DNA from: Rallus limicola
Taxonomy: Eukaryota > Chordata > Aves > Gruiformes > Rallidae
Direction: 5' to 3'
Assembly (NCBI GenBank): GCA_022605955.1
Contig: JAKCOZ010000106.1
Span: 646,501-710,500, forward strand
Length of the DNA: 64,000 nucleotides
The notes beneath the pieces were generated by a model. The model was not told the origin of the DNA. It searched no databases and saw only the letters and a program-made list of their open reading frames with translations. Positions 23,822 through 35,017 of this stretch are shown here, one piece after another; position 1 is the first letter of the stretch, and every line of letters begins with the position of its first letter. The position numbers and the translations under genes are program-made.

Positions 23822-24460
23822 ATCACAGAATCCTAGGGGTTGGAAGGGAGCTCAAGAGATCATCGGGTCCCACTCCCTGCCAAAGCAGGGTCCCTAGGAC
23901 AGGGCACACAGGTAGGCATCCAGATGGGTCTTGAATCTCTCCAGAGGAGACTCCACACCCCCCTGGGCAGCCTGGCCCAGGGCTCCCTCACACTCACTGG
24001 GGAAAAGTTCTTCCCCATGTTGGTGCAGAACTTCCTGTGCTCTCACTTGCAGCCATTGCCCCTTGTCCTGTCCCCCCAGACCCCTGAAAAGGGGCTGGCC
24101 ATTTCCCCCTGTGTCCCACACTTGAGATATTTATAAACATTAATAAGGTCCCCTCTTATCCCTCTTTTCTCCAGGCTGAACAGTCCCAGCTCACTCGGCC
24201 TTTCCTCACAGGGGAGATGCTCCAGGCCCTTCAGCATCTCCAGAGCCTCCGCTGGACTCTCTCCAGGAGATCCCTGGCTTTTTTATCCCAGGCAGCCCAG
24301 CACTGGACACAACACTCCAGGTGGGGCCTGACCGGGGCAGAGCAGAGGGGGAGGATCCCCTCCTGTGACCTGCTGGCCACACTCCTTTTGATCCCATTCG
24401 CCCACTTAGCCACCAGAGCACACTGCTGTCACACTGCCAGGACCATGGCACACCCTAGAA
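23822..24460 (-). mobile_element. CR1 LINE 3' end, left arm
   Basis: The plus strand begins GATCACAGAATCCTAGGGGT, the reverse of a CR1 tail. The minus strand encodes pieces of the CR1 RT end ([32 protein letters not shown]). The frame is broken in several places, so it is older than the CR1 at 7756. Mirror: 59586-60224. Confidence 0.9.
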
Positions 24461-26800
24461 GTCACTTCTTGTTACTGCTCTGATTATGTTTAGTCAAACC
24501 TACCATCAATGGTATTATTAAAGCAACGGCTTCACCGCTATGTGCTTGTGAATGTAAGTCTTAATGTCCTCAATCCATAAATTTGTTTAAAATAAAGCTG
24601 TTTATCAGGAACAAATAACATTTACATATTTTTCAATATCCATAGGACAGAATTCACTATAGGCAACTTTACAGTAGCTAAAACAGCAGAAGTTCCTTTC
24701 AGTGCTGTTGAACACGTGGGCCATATTAAGTTTATACTTATGCATAGTTTTGTCACATCAATAAGCATCTAGAAACAAAGCACAAAAAAATATCTTGACT
24801 TTCCAGTGAGTGCCTTGTAAGTAAGCCTCGTGGTCTTTCCGGTGAGTTTATCATCACTTAACCCTCACAAGACAGACATTCAGCAAGTCTGCATCCCAAT
24901 TATCATGTCTTGCTAGGAACTACGTTTTTTGTAAGTGGGCATCTCATTTACCTCCAGTGAAATTATTTCACTTATCATCTACACATGCAATTCTGGGCTT
25001 CTTCCAGTCTGACAGTCTTATTCGCCCAAGATCTTCACACGGCCAACACAAAGCTTAAGTGGACTTTTCTCCTCACTTGGACGCAAGTGAATTTTGTAAT
25101 CTTTGCCTAAACTAAAATCCTTGCCTGGCATGAAGTCAAACTTCAGGAATGTTCCAGATCCAAGATGACTGCATACCAAGCTATCTCAGATCTGCCAGAA
25201 ACTACTGGGTTTTATCCCCTATTTCAAGTAAAAGCAAACATGTATCAGGCAGCACCGAGGCACTGATGAAGGCAAGAAGCGCTGCTGAAGAAACTCCAGC
25301 TTCCACTGCATGTATCTGCACCACATTCCCCACTTTTCCAATTATCCTGTTTTTCCAATGACCTAAGACATTCCAGACCACACAAGTTTTAATAATTAGG
25401 AGATAGCTGTATTGATAAGCCATAATCACACTGACATTTATCGATAATCAAGTACAGCAAAATTATCGCACTTGTGCTGCAGTTGAAACTTTCTGTACTG
25501 TTTCTACAACTGGCAGAGAATACCATGTTATCTGTTCACAAAACACTGGCTTTTGTTAGATAATTCAGAAATTCAGGCTCAAAATCAAGAGCTACTCAAG
25601 AGGAAGCTGGCACTTGGGGGGTCTGTGTCTTTAACCTCCACCACAGACAGCTAGGGATTCTTCTATGGCCAATTCCATTGACTTCCAGTGCTCAAGTGAG
25701 GTTTCTAATTGAAATAGCAAGAAGGTGCAGGTCACTAGTTTCCCCCAAGCACATACACATGATAAACAGCTGTTACAGAACATCTTGAGTTTTAGACAAC
25801 TGCATGTTTTCACTTCACAGTTTCATTTGCTGTTCATAAAACACTGTCATGTACGAGTAGCCACATTAAAAGAACACCTCAGAAAAACAAGATGCTGGAA
25901 AATAAACATGGGAAAAGTTTTAGTCATATCAAATTTGCAACTCTCCACTGTCAAACATTAAAATAGCATAAGACACACAGCCATTTTCATCTTTCTCTTT
26001 TTGTCTGTAATGCCACCTGCAGGGCAGCTTGTGTTTAGCTGCAAAACCTCACTAATCCAAACTATGTAAGATTATTATTGATAGTGACTAAACAGCAGGA
26101 TCAGAGTTAGAAGGCTGGAATACTGAAAATTCTTGTTCAATCTGAAAGTTAACATTTCTTTAATTACCTACCCTGTCAGCAGACTTGTTTGGGAAGTACT
26201 TTTCATCTTGTCTGGCAGAGACCATGGCTCCAGCATTAAGCACCTTGGTAGCGCGCTCCAAGGAGGAGCATCCGAATCAATTCACTTGTGTCTCCATACA
26301 GCTACCTATGCCTGACACTGGCTACAGCAGAGATTCAGCACAAGGTACACGCTGGGGCAAGTGGGATTGGTTGGGTTCCAGCCCTCCAGGCTCTGAGGAC
26401 TCAGTCTTATGCAAAAGCATGAACTTCTCTTTCTTTCTGTAATCCTGTGCAGCTGCCTCCTTGAAACATCTTTAAGCATGATACCACAAGAAGCTGCAAG
26501 GTGCACTAAGGCACGTAGTTGTCCAGGTGGAGTACTTGCTGCTCTGGAGTTGCTTGTCAACACTTTCCAAAAAAAGAGGTTCACAAAGAAAAATGGGAGT
26601 TCTGCCTCCTGGATTTCCTCCAGAAGCTTAAAGCAACAGAAATAGAAACCCAAACCTCCAGGAAGTGAATCGTTTACCCTCTACAGTAGCTGAAAAAGCT
26701 ACAAAACTGACGTTCAAGTAATGCTTCTCAGTCTTAAGCCAATCACAGAGTTATAATTTACAGAGCAAAGTGTTTGAATAGGTAGCTATGAGTATTCTAC
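24461..26800. other. Left arm segment with a coding-like piece
   Basis: Mostly AT-rich sequence with no repeat named. It contains the coding-like segment at 25018-25140, described separately. Mirror: 57034-59585, which also carries a right-only LTR. Confidence 0.4.
25018..25140 (-). other. Coding-like segment, left arm, unrecognised
   Basis: After an AG at its 5' side, 40 codons run to a TAA and read MPGKDFSLGKDYKIHLRPSE followed by EKSPLKLCVGRVKILGE. The composition is protein-like and it is conserved between arms. I do not recognise the family. It could be a terminal exon of an unidentified gene fragment. Confidence 0.35.
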
Positions 26801-26886
26801 CTTTTCATCTTTTATTGTCACATAGAGAAAATGATTATCAAATGTGTTCTCTTCTACAGCCCGTAACTCGGCTTCCATTTGGGTAG
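26801..26886 (-). other. Unrecognised candidate exon, left arm
   Basis: On the minus strand an AGCAG acceptor is followed by an open segment ATQMEAELRAVEENTFDNHF then LYVTIKDEK and a GTAGAA donor. The splice signals and composition look like a real internal exon. I do not recognise the family. A CpG-rich promoter-like zone lies about 200-400 bases upstream on the same strand, in the left arm only. Confidence 0.5.
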
Positions 26887-27059
26887 CTGCTAAAGATGAC
26901 AATAAACACAACAGCAAAGAAGGTTAAACCCTTATCAAATTATCATTTTTTCCCTTCTGAGACAGATACAAATGGCAATCCCAATTAGCTGCATAACCTG
27001 TTCCTCCAGAGAAGCTGCTACAAGTGTAGGAACTTCAATAAATCAAGACAGTAACATGG

Positions 27060-27870
27060 CAAAATAAACTGGGGGTTGGGGGGAGTTGGGGTGGGGAAGG
27101 TCTGAGCCCTCCCCTGTGGACTCTCACCCCCCGCTCCCCCCCCGCTGCCCGCTCCCCCCCCCACCCCCCTGCCGCCCGCTCTTCTCCTCCCCCGCCGCCC
27201 GCTGTCCCCCCACCTCCGCCCGCTCTACGCCCCCCTCCGCCCGCTCCCCCCCACCCCTCCGCCCGCTCTTCCCCCCCCCGCCGCCTGCTCTCCGCCATCT
27301 CCGGGCCGTAGAGCGCTGTGCCAACCGCCAGGAGCGCGGCCCGCCGCGCCGCCGTCGTAGAGGAGGCGGAATTGGAGGGGGAGGTGTCGTAAACGGGCGT
27401 GGGTCCTATGAGCTCCCACGTGTGCCCCCTCCTTTGTGGCCCCCCCAAAGTCCCCAACGGTCCCCCGAGACCCCCTCATGTCCCCATCACCCTGTTGGGC
27501 CCCCCCACGCCCCTCTGTTCCCCCATGCACTCCCCCCGCCCCCCCAATGTCACCAACCCCCCTGTGCCCCCCCATGCCTCCTCCCCATGTCCCCCCGCGT
27601 CTCCCCATCACCCTGCTGTGCCCCCCCCGTGCGCCCGAATGTCCACACCCCCCCCATACACTCCCCATACTTCCCAATGTATCCCCCCCCCGTGCTCCCC
27701 AACCCCTCCGTGCCCCCTCCCGGCAGAGCCAGAGCCCCAGCTGGGTTCCAAGCAGGTTTATTGGGGGGGGGGGGGGGGGGGGAGGGGCACGGGCAGCACA
27801 AGTCGGGGGGTGGAAACAGCTTTAGGGTGACACCACGTGTCCCCATGCGACACCCCCGCAGTGGGTGTGT
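27060..27870 (-). promoter_or_regulatory. CpG- and pyrimidine-rich block found only in the left arm
   Basis: The block is dominated by C runs on the plus strand (CCCCCC with CGCCCGCT motifs), with a poly-G tract at 27764-27781. The stretch 27280-27360 is CpG-rich and holds a minus-strand ATG context (MAESRRRGG). It could be the promoter and first exon of the gene whose next exon is 26801-26886. The right arm lacks about 750 bases here (gap near 56718). All long frames in it are low-complexity artefacts. Confidence 0.5.
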
Positions 27871-27929
27871 GACACCCCCCCCCAGGTGCCTTCAAGCGCG
27901 GGGGCCGTCGAGCAGGGAGGGGAGGGGCT

Positions 27930-27985
27930 GGTACAGGGTGCCTCCCCCCCAAAAAGCATCGACTCTTTGAGGGGCACCCTGTACC
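27930..27985. repeat. Hairpin-forming inverted repeat with 30-base loop, left arm
   Basis: Stems GGTACAGGGTGCC (27930-27942) and GGCACCCTGTACC (27973-27985) are perfect complements. Pairing extends a few bases outward with one mismatch. The loop contains AAAAAGCATCGACTCTTTG. Confidence 0.92.
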
Positions 27986-28099
27986 GGCCCCTCAGTGCTA
28001 AGCGCTCCCCCCACACCCCCAATGTGTCCTGCCCTGTAATAACTAAACACAAAAGGAATTTGTCCTCAAGCCGGCAGACGGCCGGGGAGGGGCTTTGAG

Positions 28100-28303
28100 T
28101 GCTCGTTCCAGAATGTTCCATGCGCGGGTGGCGCATGCGCAGTCTCTGTCACCAGCTGAGCAGCTTCAAACGGCGGGAAACCGCGACCAGAGAGGTGCCT
28201 GCTTCGGGCAGTATATAAGCGTGAAGTTCGGCCGTGCGCGCAGTTGGTGGAGCCGGAGAGCGTGTGGGTGTGCAGGAGGATCCGCGGAGAGAGCCAGGAA
28301 CAG
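28100..28303 (+). promoter_or_regulatory. Heat-shock-element TATA promoter and noncoding exon, left arm
   Basis: In order: a near-perfect heat-shock element TTCCAGAATGTTCC (28106-28119), an NRF1-like palindrome GCGCATGCGC (28131-28140), a TATA box TATATAAG (28212-28219), and about 60-90 bases of exon ending CAG before a GTGAAC donor at 28304. This layout fits heat-inducible or constitutive stress genes with a noncoding first exon. The downstream gene is not present, so its identity is unknown. The CCAAT box seen in the right arm is deleted here: four bases are missing next to 28189. Confidence 0.7.
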
Positions 28304-28354
28304 GTGAACCTCTGGCGGGTCCGGTCGGGGTGGGTTTCCCGAGGTGCGACCGGC

Positions 28355-28401
28355 GGGGCCGGTCCGCGTCTCGGCGGCGGGGCCGGTCCGCGTCTCGGCG
28401 G
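28355..28401. repeat. Two short GC-rich units, counterpart of the right-arm minisatellite
   Basis: Two copies of a unit of about 24 bases beginning GGGGCCGGTCCGCGTCTCGG lie 50 bases after the splice donor. The right arm has a related 29-base unit (with about five extra bases) repeated about 72 times. Confidence 0.85.
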
Positions 28402-28570
28402 ATGCTGGGGTGGGTAAGGTAGGAATGGGGGCTGAGATGGGGGGATGGGGAGTGGGATTTGGGCGGTGTGGGGGAGTAGTCCAGGGCCAGGTTGGGTAAA
28501 GTGAGGAGGGGGTGGCTAAGGGAGGGATGGGGAAGATTGAGGGGTGTGGGAGATCAGTCTGGGGACACGT

Positions 28571-28934
28571 TGCGACGGAGGGAAGACTTGGACACTCGAT
28601 GCGAGTAATCAGCAAGCTCCGTTTATTGAATAGTACAGTCGTCTTTTATAATAGTTCTAATTAGCACGTTACATATTGCAAAAGCCAAGCTCATTATTGG
28701 TTATTATTTTTAAGGTCAGTCCTGCCCTTAGTTCTTCATCGGTGGTCAGCTACATCCCCCTTTTCTCACGCCTGAATCAGAGAGGCATCCTATTGTTTGC
28801 AACTCAGGTATCCAAGAATAGCACGTCCAGGTCATATCAGCAACTAGACTAGCTGTGTCCGGTGCCTCCCAAATTCCAGCTCAGGCAGCTGGCCCGTGTC
28901 TCTGTGGCCTCTGTTAGCTAGCCATTCCTCCACA
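28571..28934 (-). mobile_element. 3' LTR of alpharetrovirus-like ERV, left arm
   Basis: On the minus strand it starts TGTGGAGGAATGG directly after a purine tract ending CGGGGGAAT. It contains a polyadenylation-like signal and ends near 28571. The mirror at 53667-54010 is about 20 bases shorter. The exact end is uncertain. Confidence 0.7.
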
Positions 28935-30253
28935 ATTCCCCCGTTTTTATTTTGTAGGAGAAAAGCCTGGTTAGCCATTTTCAGAAAAAGGGCTTTGAGA
29001 CAAGAAAACACACCCCCTAAACAAAGCAATACTATTACAACTACGGTTAAAATCAACAACCCTGTTTGAAAAATGCCTTTAAGCCAACCACTCTATCCCA
29101 TCCAATTCCCCAAAGCCTCCAAGCCAAAAAACCCCCAGTATCTTGTGTGATCTGTTCAGAGTGTTGCATCAGGTCCTGAATCTCCTTGTGGATGGATCTG
29201 GAGCGGTCATTCAAATCCATGCAGCACAGCCCGTCAAAATCCTCACAACCATGCCCATGGGCCGGCAATAAGAAGTCTATGGCGGCCCTATTCTGGAGAA
29301 CGGCATGTTGTCCTGTAGACAGATCTTACACCAATTCCGGTAAGACCCGGCCTGTGACGTTGGCTTGTTTGGTCACCCAGCATGCCAGGTTTCCTAGATT
29401 TTTATGAGCCCGTGCTGCAGCAACACTCGGTGCGAAAAATGATACAGCTGTAATTTCCCATTTACCCCAAAGGTTAACTGAGTCACGACAGTTTGACTCT
29501 AAGGTGGTAGTAAGGTCCCTTCTGAAATGGTATCTGTGAGTCGAATTAGGATGGTGAGGCGGTGCACCTAAACTGAGCTGACCTATGGTACAGAGCCCTC
29601 CGAGAGGGTTTGTGGGAATCCCCGCCCAGGCACGATTGCCACAAATTAAGAAGAATCCTTTGGGTAGGTGCCTGGGTACCATGGTGCCAGAGGCCGGCCT
29701 GTCCTTAGTATGGGATATGTCCCGACACCACGTTTTTTCCCAACGGGTAGAATCACCTGTTGGAGTAATGATCGTGGGGTTTGACTCATCAACTCTGCGT
29801 CCTTCCTTAGCCTCACCTGACCAACCCCTCCTTCCAATATAAACACAACAGCTAGCATTGAGAGAGTTTGTGATACCAATTTCTTGCGGTTCAGGGCCTA
29901 CAGGGAGCTTGTCATCCCACTTGTCATCATCATCAAGATTATTCCACCTAAAAAAAACTAGTTACATTATATTGTTTGCACAAAGCTGCAAGAGACTGGT
30001 TAAACATAGGAAAAGCAGCGTTGCTTAAAGGTACTCCCACAAGGCATGTAGTGAATGGTGACCTAGGTGTTGCTAAGCTTGCACAAGAGCTAGTTGTGTT
30101 GAGTGAGCGGGCCAAAGAAACCCAGACCTTTTCTCGAGGGTCAGTAAGACGGGATACTGATGCTCCAGCCTTAACCATTACCACATAAAGGATGCAAAGT
30201 CGCACGCCAGAGATTTTCATGATTGCAGCTTCCATCCAGACCACCCTGCGCAC
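28844..30253 (-). pseudogene. Alpharetrovirus-like env, left arm, broken
   Basis: Mirror of the env at 52351-53757. It has the same signal-like start, surface-unit frames, CX6CC motif (CEDFDGLCC) and membrane anchor, with the same stops and frame changes. The reading frames differ from the right copy at only a few residues. Confidence 0.75.
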
Positions 30254-31489
30254 TTTGCCTTAATTTGTTCCCCGTCCTCTTCTTTAATACTCCAAATTAC
30301 AGGTGCTGAACACCTTTGGTTATACTCTAACTTCAAGGCTGACAGCTCTTGAGCCCGTTGATGAACCAACTGTACGGGCCCAGTCACCTCGACTGGTCAG
30401 GTAGCTTTGGCTGCCCCTCAGGTCGTGCTCAGTGGTTAACAAAAGTTCAACTATACTTATTTCTTTTAGTAGATAATAGTCACACCTGCTAATTTGCTAC
30501 ACACACAGTCTACACCAAAGTGATTAATTAGTAACTGTAACAAGTTTTCATAAGCACATCTTAGAGCTACACATTGTTAGCCTACCTTTGATGTCTAAAA
30601 GTTATCTGCACACCTGCACTGGTTTTTGACTCTCTCATTATGAATAGTACATGATCTGTTCACTTACTTCCAAATAGCTTCTCTCAGCTCTTTGCTGTAA
30701 GGCAGCCTGTCCACCTGCCTTCGAGGCCACTGTGTTTTGAGAATGTGATTACCAAATACCTCTCAGCATGAGTAATTGTCCTGTTGCATGGGAATTCAGG
30801 GATACAGTCAGGGCCTATGTCCTTGTGAGGAGAGCCAGACCGCTAGCAAGCCTGCTGTCCTCCCAGACAATTTTTCCTTTTTACTATCTGCTTGTAAGAG
30901 GTCTCTGCAAGGGCCCTTTGCAGAAAGCTCAGCAAGCATGGCAGTAAATGTAAGACAAGTGCCATAATTACCATATTCAATAATCCAAACTGAATAATCC
31001 AAATTTGACCATTGACAACAACCATCCTGAAATGCCCACTCATGAAACCAACTGCCCAATCTAGAGAATCGATTTTTTCAAGTTTTGAGCTTGTTCTCTT
31101 AATTTCTGAATGCTGAGTGGTCAGACAGATTCCTGCAGCACGTATCATGAGACAGCAGCAAAACTCAAGTGCTGGACAAATCTGTGGCTAAGTACTTTAC
31201 TACCTTTGCTATTGTATTTCTTTGCTTTGCCAATCAGGAGTGTCAGGAGTGCAGGTAACATCAGCCTCACATTGATGTGTAGGCATCCATTGTAGTCTAT
31301 GATCTTAGGCTGTGCAGAAATCATCATTTCCCTACTTTTCATTTACCACAAACACATGCATGTTTCAAAGACTGTTGGATGGTTCAAAATGTCCCACAGC
31401 AAAATTCATAGTCCATCGTGGCTGCAGTTAGAACACTTGACTTAGTTGCTGAGATCAGGATCCCATCCTGGTTCATGCAGGCTCAATTT
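30254..31489. other. ERV interior between pol and env, left arm, degenerate
   Basis: No open frame is recognised. Probably decayed pol end and env leader. Mirror: 51121-52350. Confidence 0.4.
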
Positions 31490-32680
31490 CTTCTGGATCC
31501 ACGGCTTTATCCACTTGGTTCCCGTATCTGTAATGACATAGGCAGATCTCCTTCCCCAAGTTAGTACCTGCAACTTCATTTCTTATGAACACCTTTTATT
31601 ATTCTTCTTGTTCCCTTTCAAACCTCCTTTTAGCCCTACTGCATGTCCATAATTGAAAAAGCAATCAGTTGGTCAGTTGGAGAGATCTCCTCCTCTCCCC
31701 CGTTTTTATTTTGTAGAGCAAACGCTTGAGAGTTTGATTCATATGTTCCACTACAGCCTGACCTGCAGGCAAATGTGGTGTCCCTGTAACATAGGTAACG
31801 TTCCATAACTGAAAAAGAAAAGGCTTGTATTGCTTGTGCTGTATGTTCTGGGCTGTCATTGTCAGTTTTGACTACACAGGGTACTCGAGTGCTGCTATAG
31901 CAGAGCACACCTGGCACTGAATGTTCACTAGATTTCTTGGTTTGTGCAGCAGCAGTAAAAACCCTTTAAATTCAGCAACCAACAAGTGCTATTGTCGTGG
32001 AAGTATCTTAACAATGTGTTAAAAAAAATTCTTACAACTTCTGAGCTTGTGCAACACAGCAGCTCATGTCCTTGCTACCAGCCCGTCTGCTCTCTGATTT
32101 CTCCCTGCTAGACCTTGAGTCAGCCAGTTGGTTCAGTGTGGCTGCAAATATAGGTAATAAAAATACTGATGCATGATACCACGCAATGAGCAAAGCCAGT
32201 TAATATCTCTAAGCAACTTTTGTGCATTAGTTACCAATCTGTCAGTCCAAATATTTCCATACTGGTGTCTTCTGAATTTTCTACAGACCAATCTGTAACG
32301 CCTTGCCTCCCAAATACACTGTTAAGTCACGAATCAAACTTTCAAGGTTCAAGTTTTTCCCCAGAATCAAGATATCAACCATGCAATGATAAAAGATGAA
32401 ACGAGGATTGCATTTTCCGTACTGGAACAAGTGTCGAAGCCACATAAATTTGGCACAGAGTTGGTAAGTTTTTTATGCTTTGAGGGAGCGCACCCAGTGA
32501 TACCTTTTTCCTGGGTTAATTTTGTTGATAGTCTGAAAAGCAATTTTTGCTCCCGTATGAAATTTTGTCCACTGATCAACCCAGATGGACATTTCTATTG
32601 TGCAGGTTACATGTTTAAAGCAAGCTGCCCACTGTCAATGGTCGCTATCAGAAATCCTTTTCCTTAGTAACCAGACTTGC
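31490..32680 (-). pseudogene. Alpharetrovirus-like pol remnant, left arm
   Basis: Mirror of 49930-51120. It has the reverse transcriptase with the altered active site, then integrase core and C-terminal domain, all with stops and frame changes. The purine tract copy inside integrase is present at about 31699-31719. Confidence 0.7.
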
Positions 32681-33402
32681 TCTCAGTTGGAGAAACGCAT
32701 CCCTGAATCTATAGCATAGACAGACAAATACTGCAAACCAATTTATCAGACAAATAACATGGCAAGACGCGAATCCACTCAGTTTGGGGGGGGGGGGGAC
32801 TGAGTGTCAGGACCGCCGCGCGGTCGGCATGCTTCCCCCACCTCCCACTTTCTCCACCCTCCGCTCATCCCCACATAAACCCTCCCTGGTAATTAGCACG
32901 ATTGTGTAGAAATCGAAATACCCTGATTTAAGTATTTTCCCTGTACTGACAACACCTTACGTGTCCAGGCTCCGGCGAGCAGTCTCTGTGTCCCTCAGCC
33001 GATGGTTATTGAAGCCGATACTTGTCCTTCTCCATAGGAGAGTTGTTCCTGTCCTGAGGTTTCTTGCCCGGTGGTTCAGTCGGTGATTCTTTATATCTGT
33101 AGTTCTCATCTCTGCAGAACCTTTCACAGCAGGGCATGCTGTTGCCTGCTCCACGTCCATGTTTGCCGGCTCTTCAAGGACAAGACGCAGTTGCTCATGG
33201 CGTCTGACATTTTTAACTGCGTCATAAAGTGTTTTAGGCTCAGCAGAGTTAGAGGTGAACAGATATTAATGGCAGTCAGTTGCACGGTTTCTTTCCACAT
33301 TTTTTCCTTCCAAAGGGATAACAGTGGGGGGGTGTGCATACCTTGATGGCAGATTTACTCATGCTAATTCTTTCCGTTCAATTCTGACAGATTTACCGCT
33401 TT
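32681..33402. other. Unassigned, possible decayed gag, left arm
   Basis: Mirror of 49212-49929. It includes a G run inside a short inverted repeat (32776-32806). A minus-strand open frame at 32957-33160 and its upstream extension has a gag-like charged composition (DAVKNVRRHEQLRLVLEEP in the right copy). I cannot name it. Confidence 0.35.
32776..32806. repeat. G13 tract held in an 8-bp inverted repeat, left arm
   Basis: CACTCAGT (32776-32783) and ACTGAGTG (32799-32806) flank a run of 13 G (32786-32798). Mirror: 49802-49832. Confidence 0.9.
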
Positions 33403-33970
33403 TGTCGTGGTTTCCCCCCGGCTGTGGGCCGAGATCCACGCAGCTGCCTGCTCCTTAATGCAAAGAGCAGGGGAAGAGGGAAAGGGGGGGAAAACAAGGG
33501 AAGGGAAAAGGAAGGGACAAATAACTCCAAACCCAAGAAACTAAGAGGCCCGTGGGTTGGGATAAGGGTAGTTTACTAAGAGAACAGAAAGATAAAATAT
33601 AACAATGCTAACAGGACTTTAGAGCAAAAGAATATGAAACTATTGATACACAATGCAGTTTCTCACCCAACCACACAACTCAGGCCGCACCACCCAGAGC
33701 TGTCCCGGAACCCGACCGTCCCCCAAAACCCTCATGTCCTGGAACCACCCCCCCTCTTCCTCCCATCAGCCCCCGTTATCCTGGGCAGGACGTAATTGGC
33801 ATGGAATACTCTCTTTGGCCCATCTGGGTCACCTGTCCTGGCTTTGACTGTCGGACTGCAACCAAAAACATCAGGGTGTTCTCAGCACTGCTTTCATTGT
33901 AACTCCCAAACACAGCATTCCATCCGCTGCTACAAATGAAGTTAACTCTATCCTGACTGAAACCAGGACA
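33403..33970 (-). mobile_element. ERV-L-like LTR, left arm
   Basis: Ends are TGTCGTGGTTTCC and GAAACCAGGACA on the plus strand. At 568 bases it is the same length as its mirror 48644-49211. It is the same family as 14456-15054. Confidence 0.85.
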
Positions 33971-34370
33971 TTATCCACCCCTTATTCCATACCATTTACG
34001 TCATGAACAGGTCCAACCATTTCTTTTGAGTTTTAAATGCTTTAGTCCATGATCTTCAGGCTCCATTCGTTGTAACAGTCTCTCATGGTGTCAGTATGCG
34101 CCATTGGATCGTTGCATGCTGCATCTCGGGCTCTCGACCGATGCATCTGACATGGTCCATGGTCACAGTCTGTGAATCAAAAGTGTTCATTTTCCAAGGG
34201 GAAGAGGAGAAAGTTCTTGTGATGGCAGGTCTTGGTCCCATCATGGTGGCAGTCTTCCTTCATTGATGTGTATGATTCCGGCTGTAACACCATTGGTACA
34301 ACACAACAACATAACAGCAATTACAGTAATAATGAATATACAGTAATTGGTTATTTAGCACTTATAATAC
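33971..34370 (-). mobile_element. ERV-L 3' internal region, left arm
   Basis: Noncoding internal sequence ending in a purine tract (AAGGGGTGGA on the minus strand) directly before the LTR at 33970. It lies between the class I LTR and the ERV-L LTR, which supports nesting. Mirror: 48242-48643. Confidence 0.65.
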
Positions 34371-35017
34371 TGACGTACGGAAATCGACTCTATAACTGGA
34401 AAGTTATAAAGTAGGGATGTTTATTGCGCGCAGATGCACGGGGGATCTCTCCGCCACAAGCGTGCATGCCGAAGCAGTCGACCGATCTTACATTTATACA
34501 GTAAAACCATGACTATTCTATCAACGCCTGTACATATTAAGTACCTAAACCCGCCTACTCTCGCTTCTCGTGCTAATTAGCTTATCAGTCCTTGGCGCTT
34601 GCGCAGATCCTTGTAAGGGTCGTGGGCAGGGGTCTCTGGGAGGAAGGCTGTATGTCTTCCTCATGATGTATTTTCACCTCTTGCCTGGAATGCATGGATC
34701 TTGCAAGCTTGCAGTGCCTCTATCAGTCTGTGCTAATTGATGTCCTTGTGAGGGGCCCATGGACGTATTTCAGCCGTCTGTTTTTCTTTGTCGAAGAGAT
34801 ACGGGATGCGCCTCGGCTCTGCTTGCCCGAGAGAGCAGCCGTGGGCTGATAACATTCTGCCTTTGAATTCTTGCCTTTTACCTCTTTCTCGAGTTAGCAT
34901 GAAGTTATCACAGCCCCTTTGCTATGAGAGAAAAGCAGATTTGCCTTTCCCCGAGACCACGAACATCTAGTTAATTTTCAGGTTTTATGCTATACCTGTT
35001 TCTATACCTGTACATCA
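34371..35017 (-). mobile_element. 3' LTR of class I ERV, left arm
   Basis: 647 bases, from TGATGTAC (minus strand, at 35017) to its end at 34371. It follows a purine tract AAAAGGGGGGA and contains AATAAA. It is the same length as the right copy 47595-48241. The final bases are TGA against TGAA on the right, a small arm difference. Confidence 0.85.

Noticed and set aside
27035..27970. Frames of 130-294 codons rich in Pro or Gly
   Set aside because: Low-complexity C-run DNA; frames overlap on both strands and have no domain.
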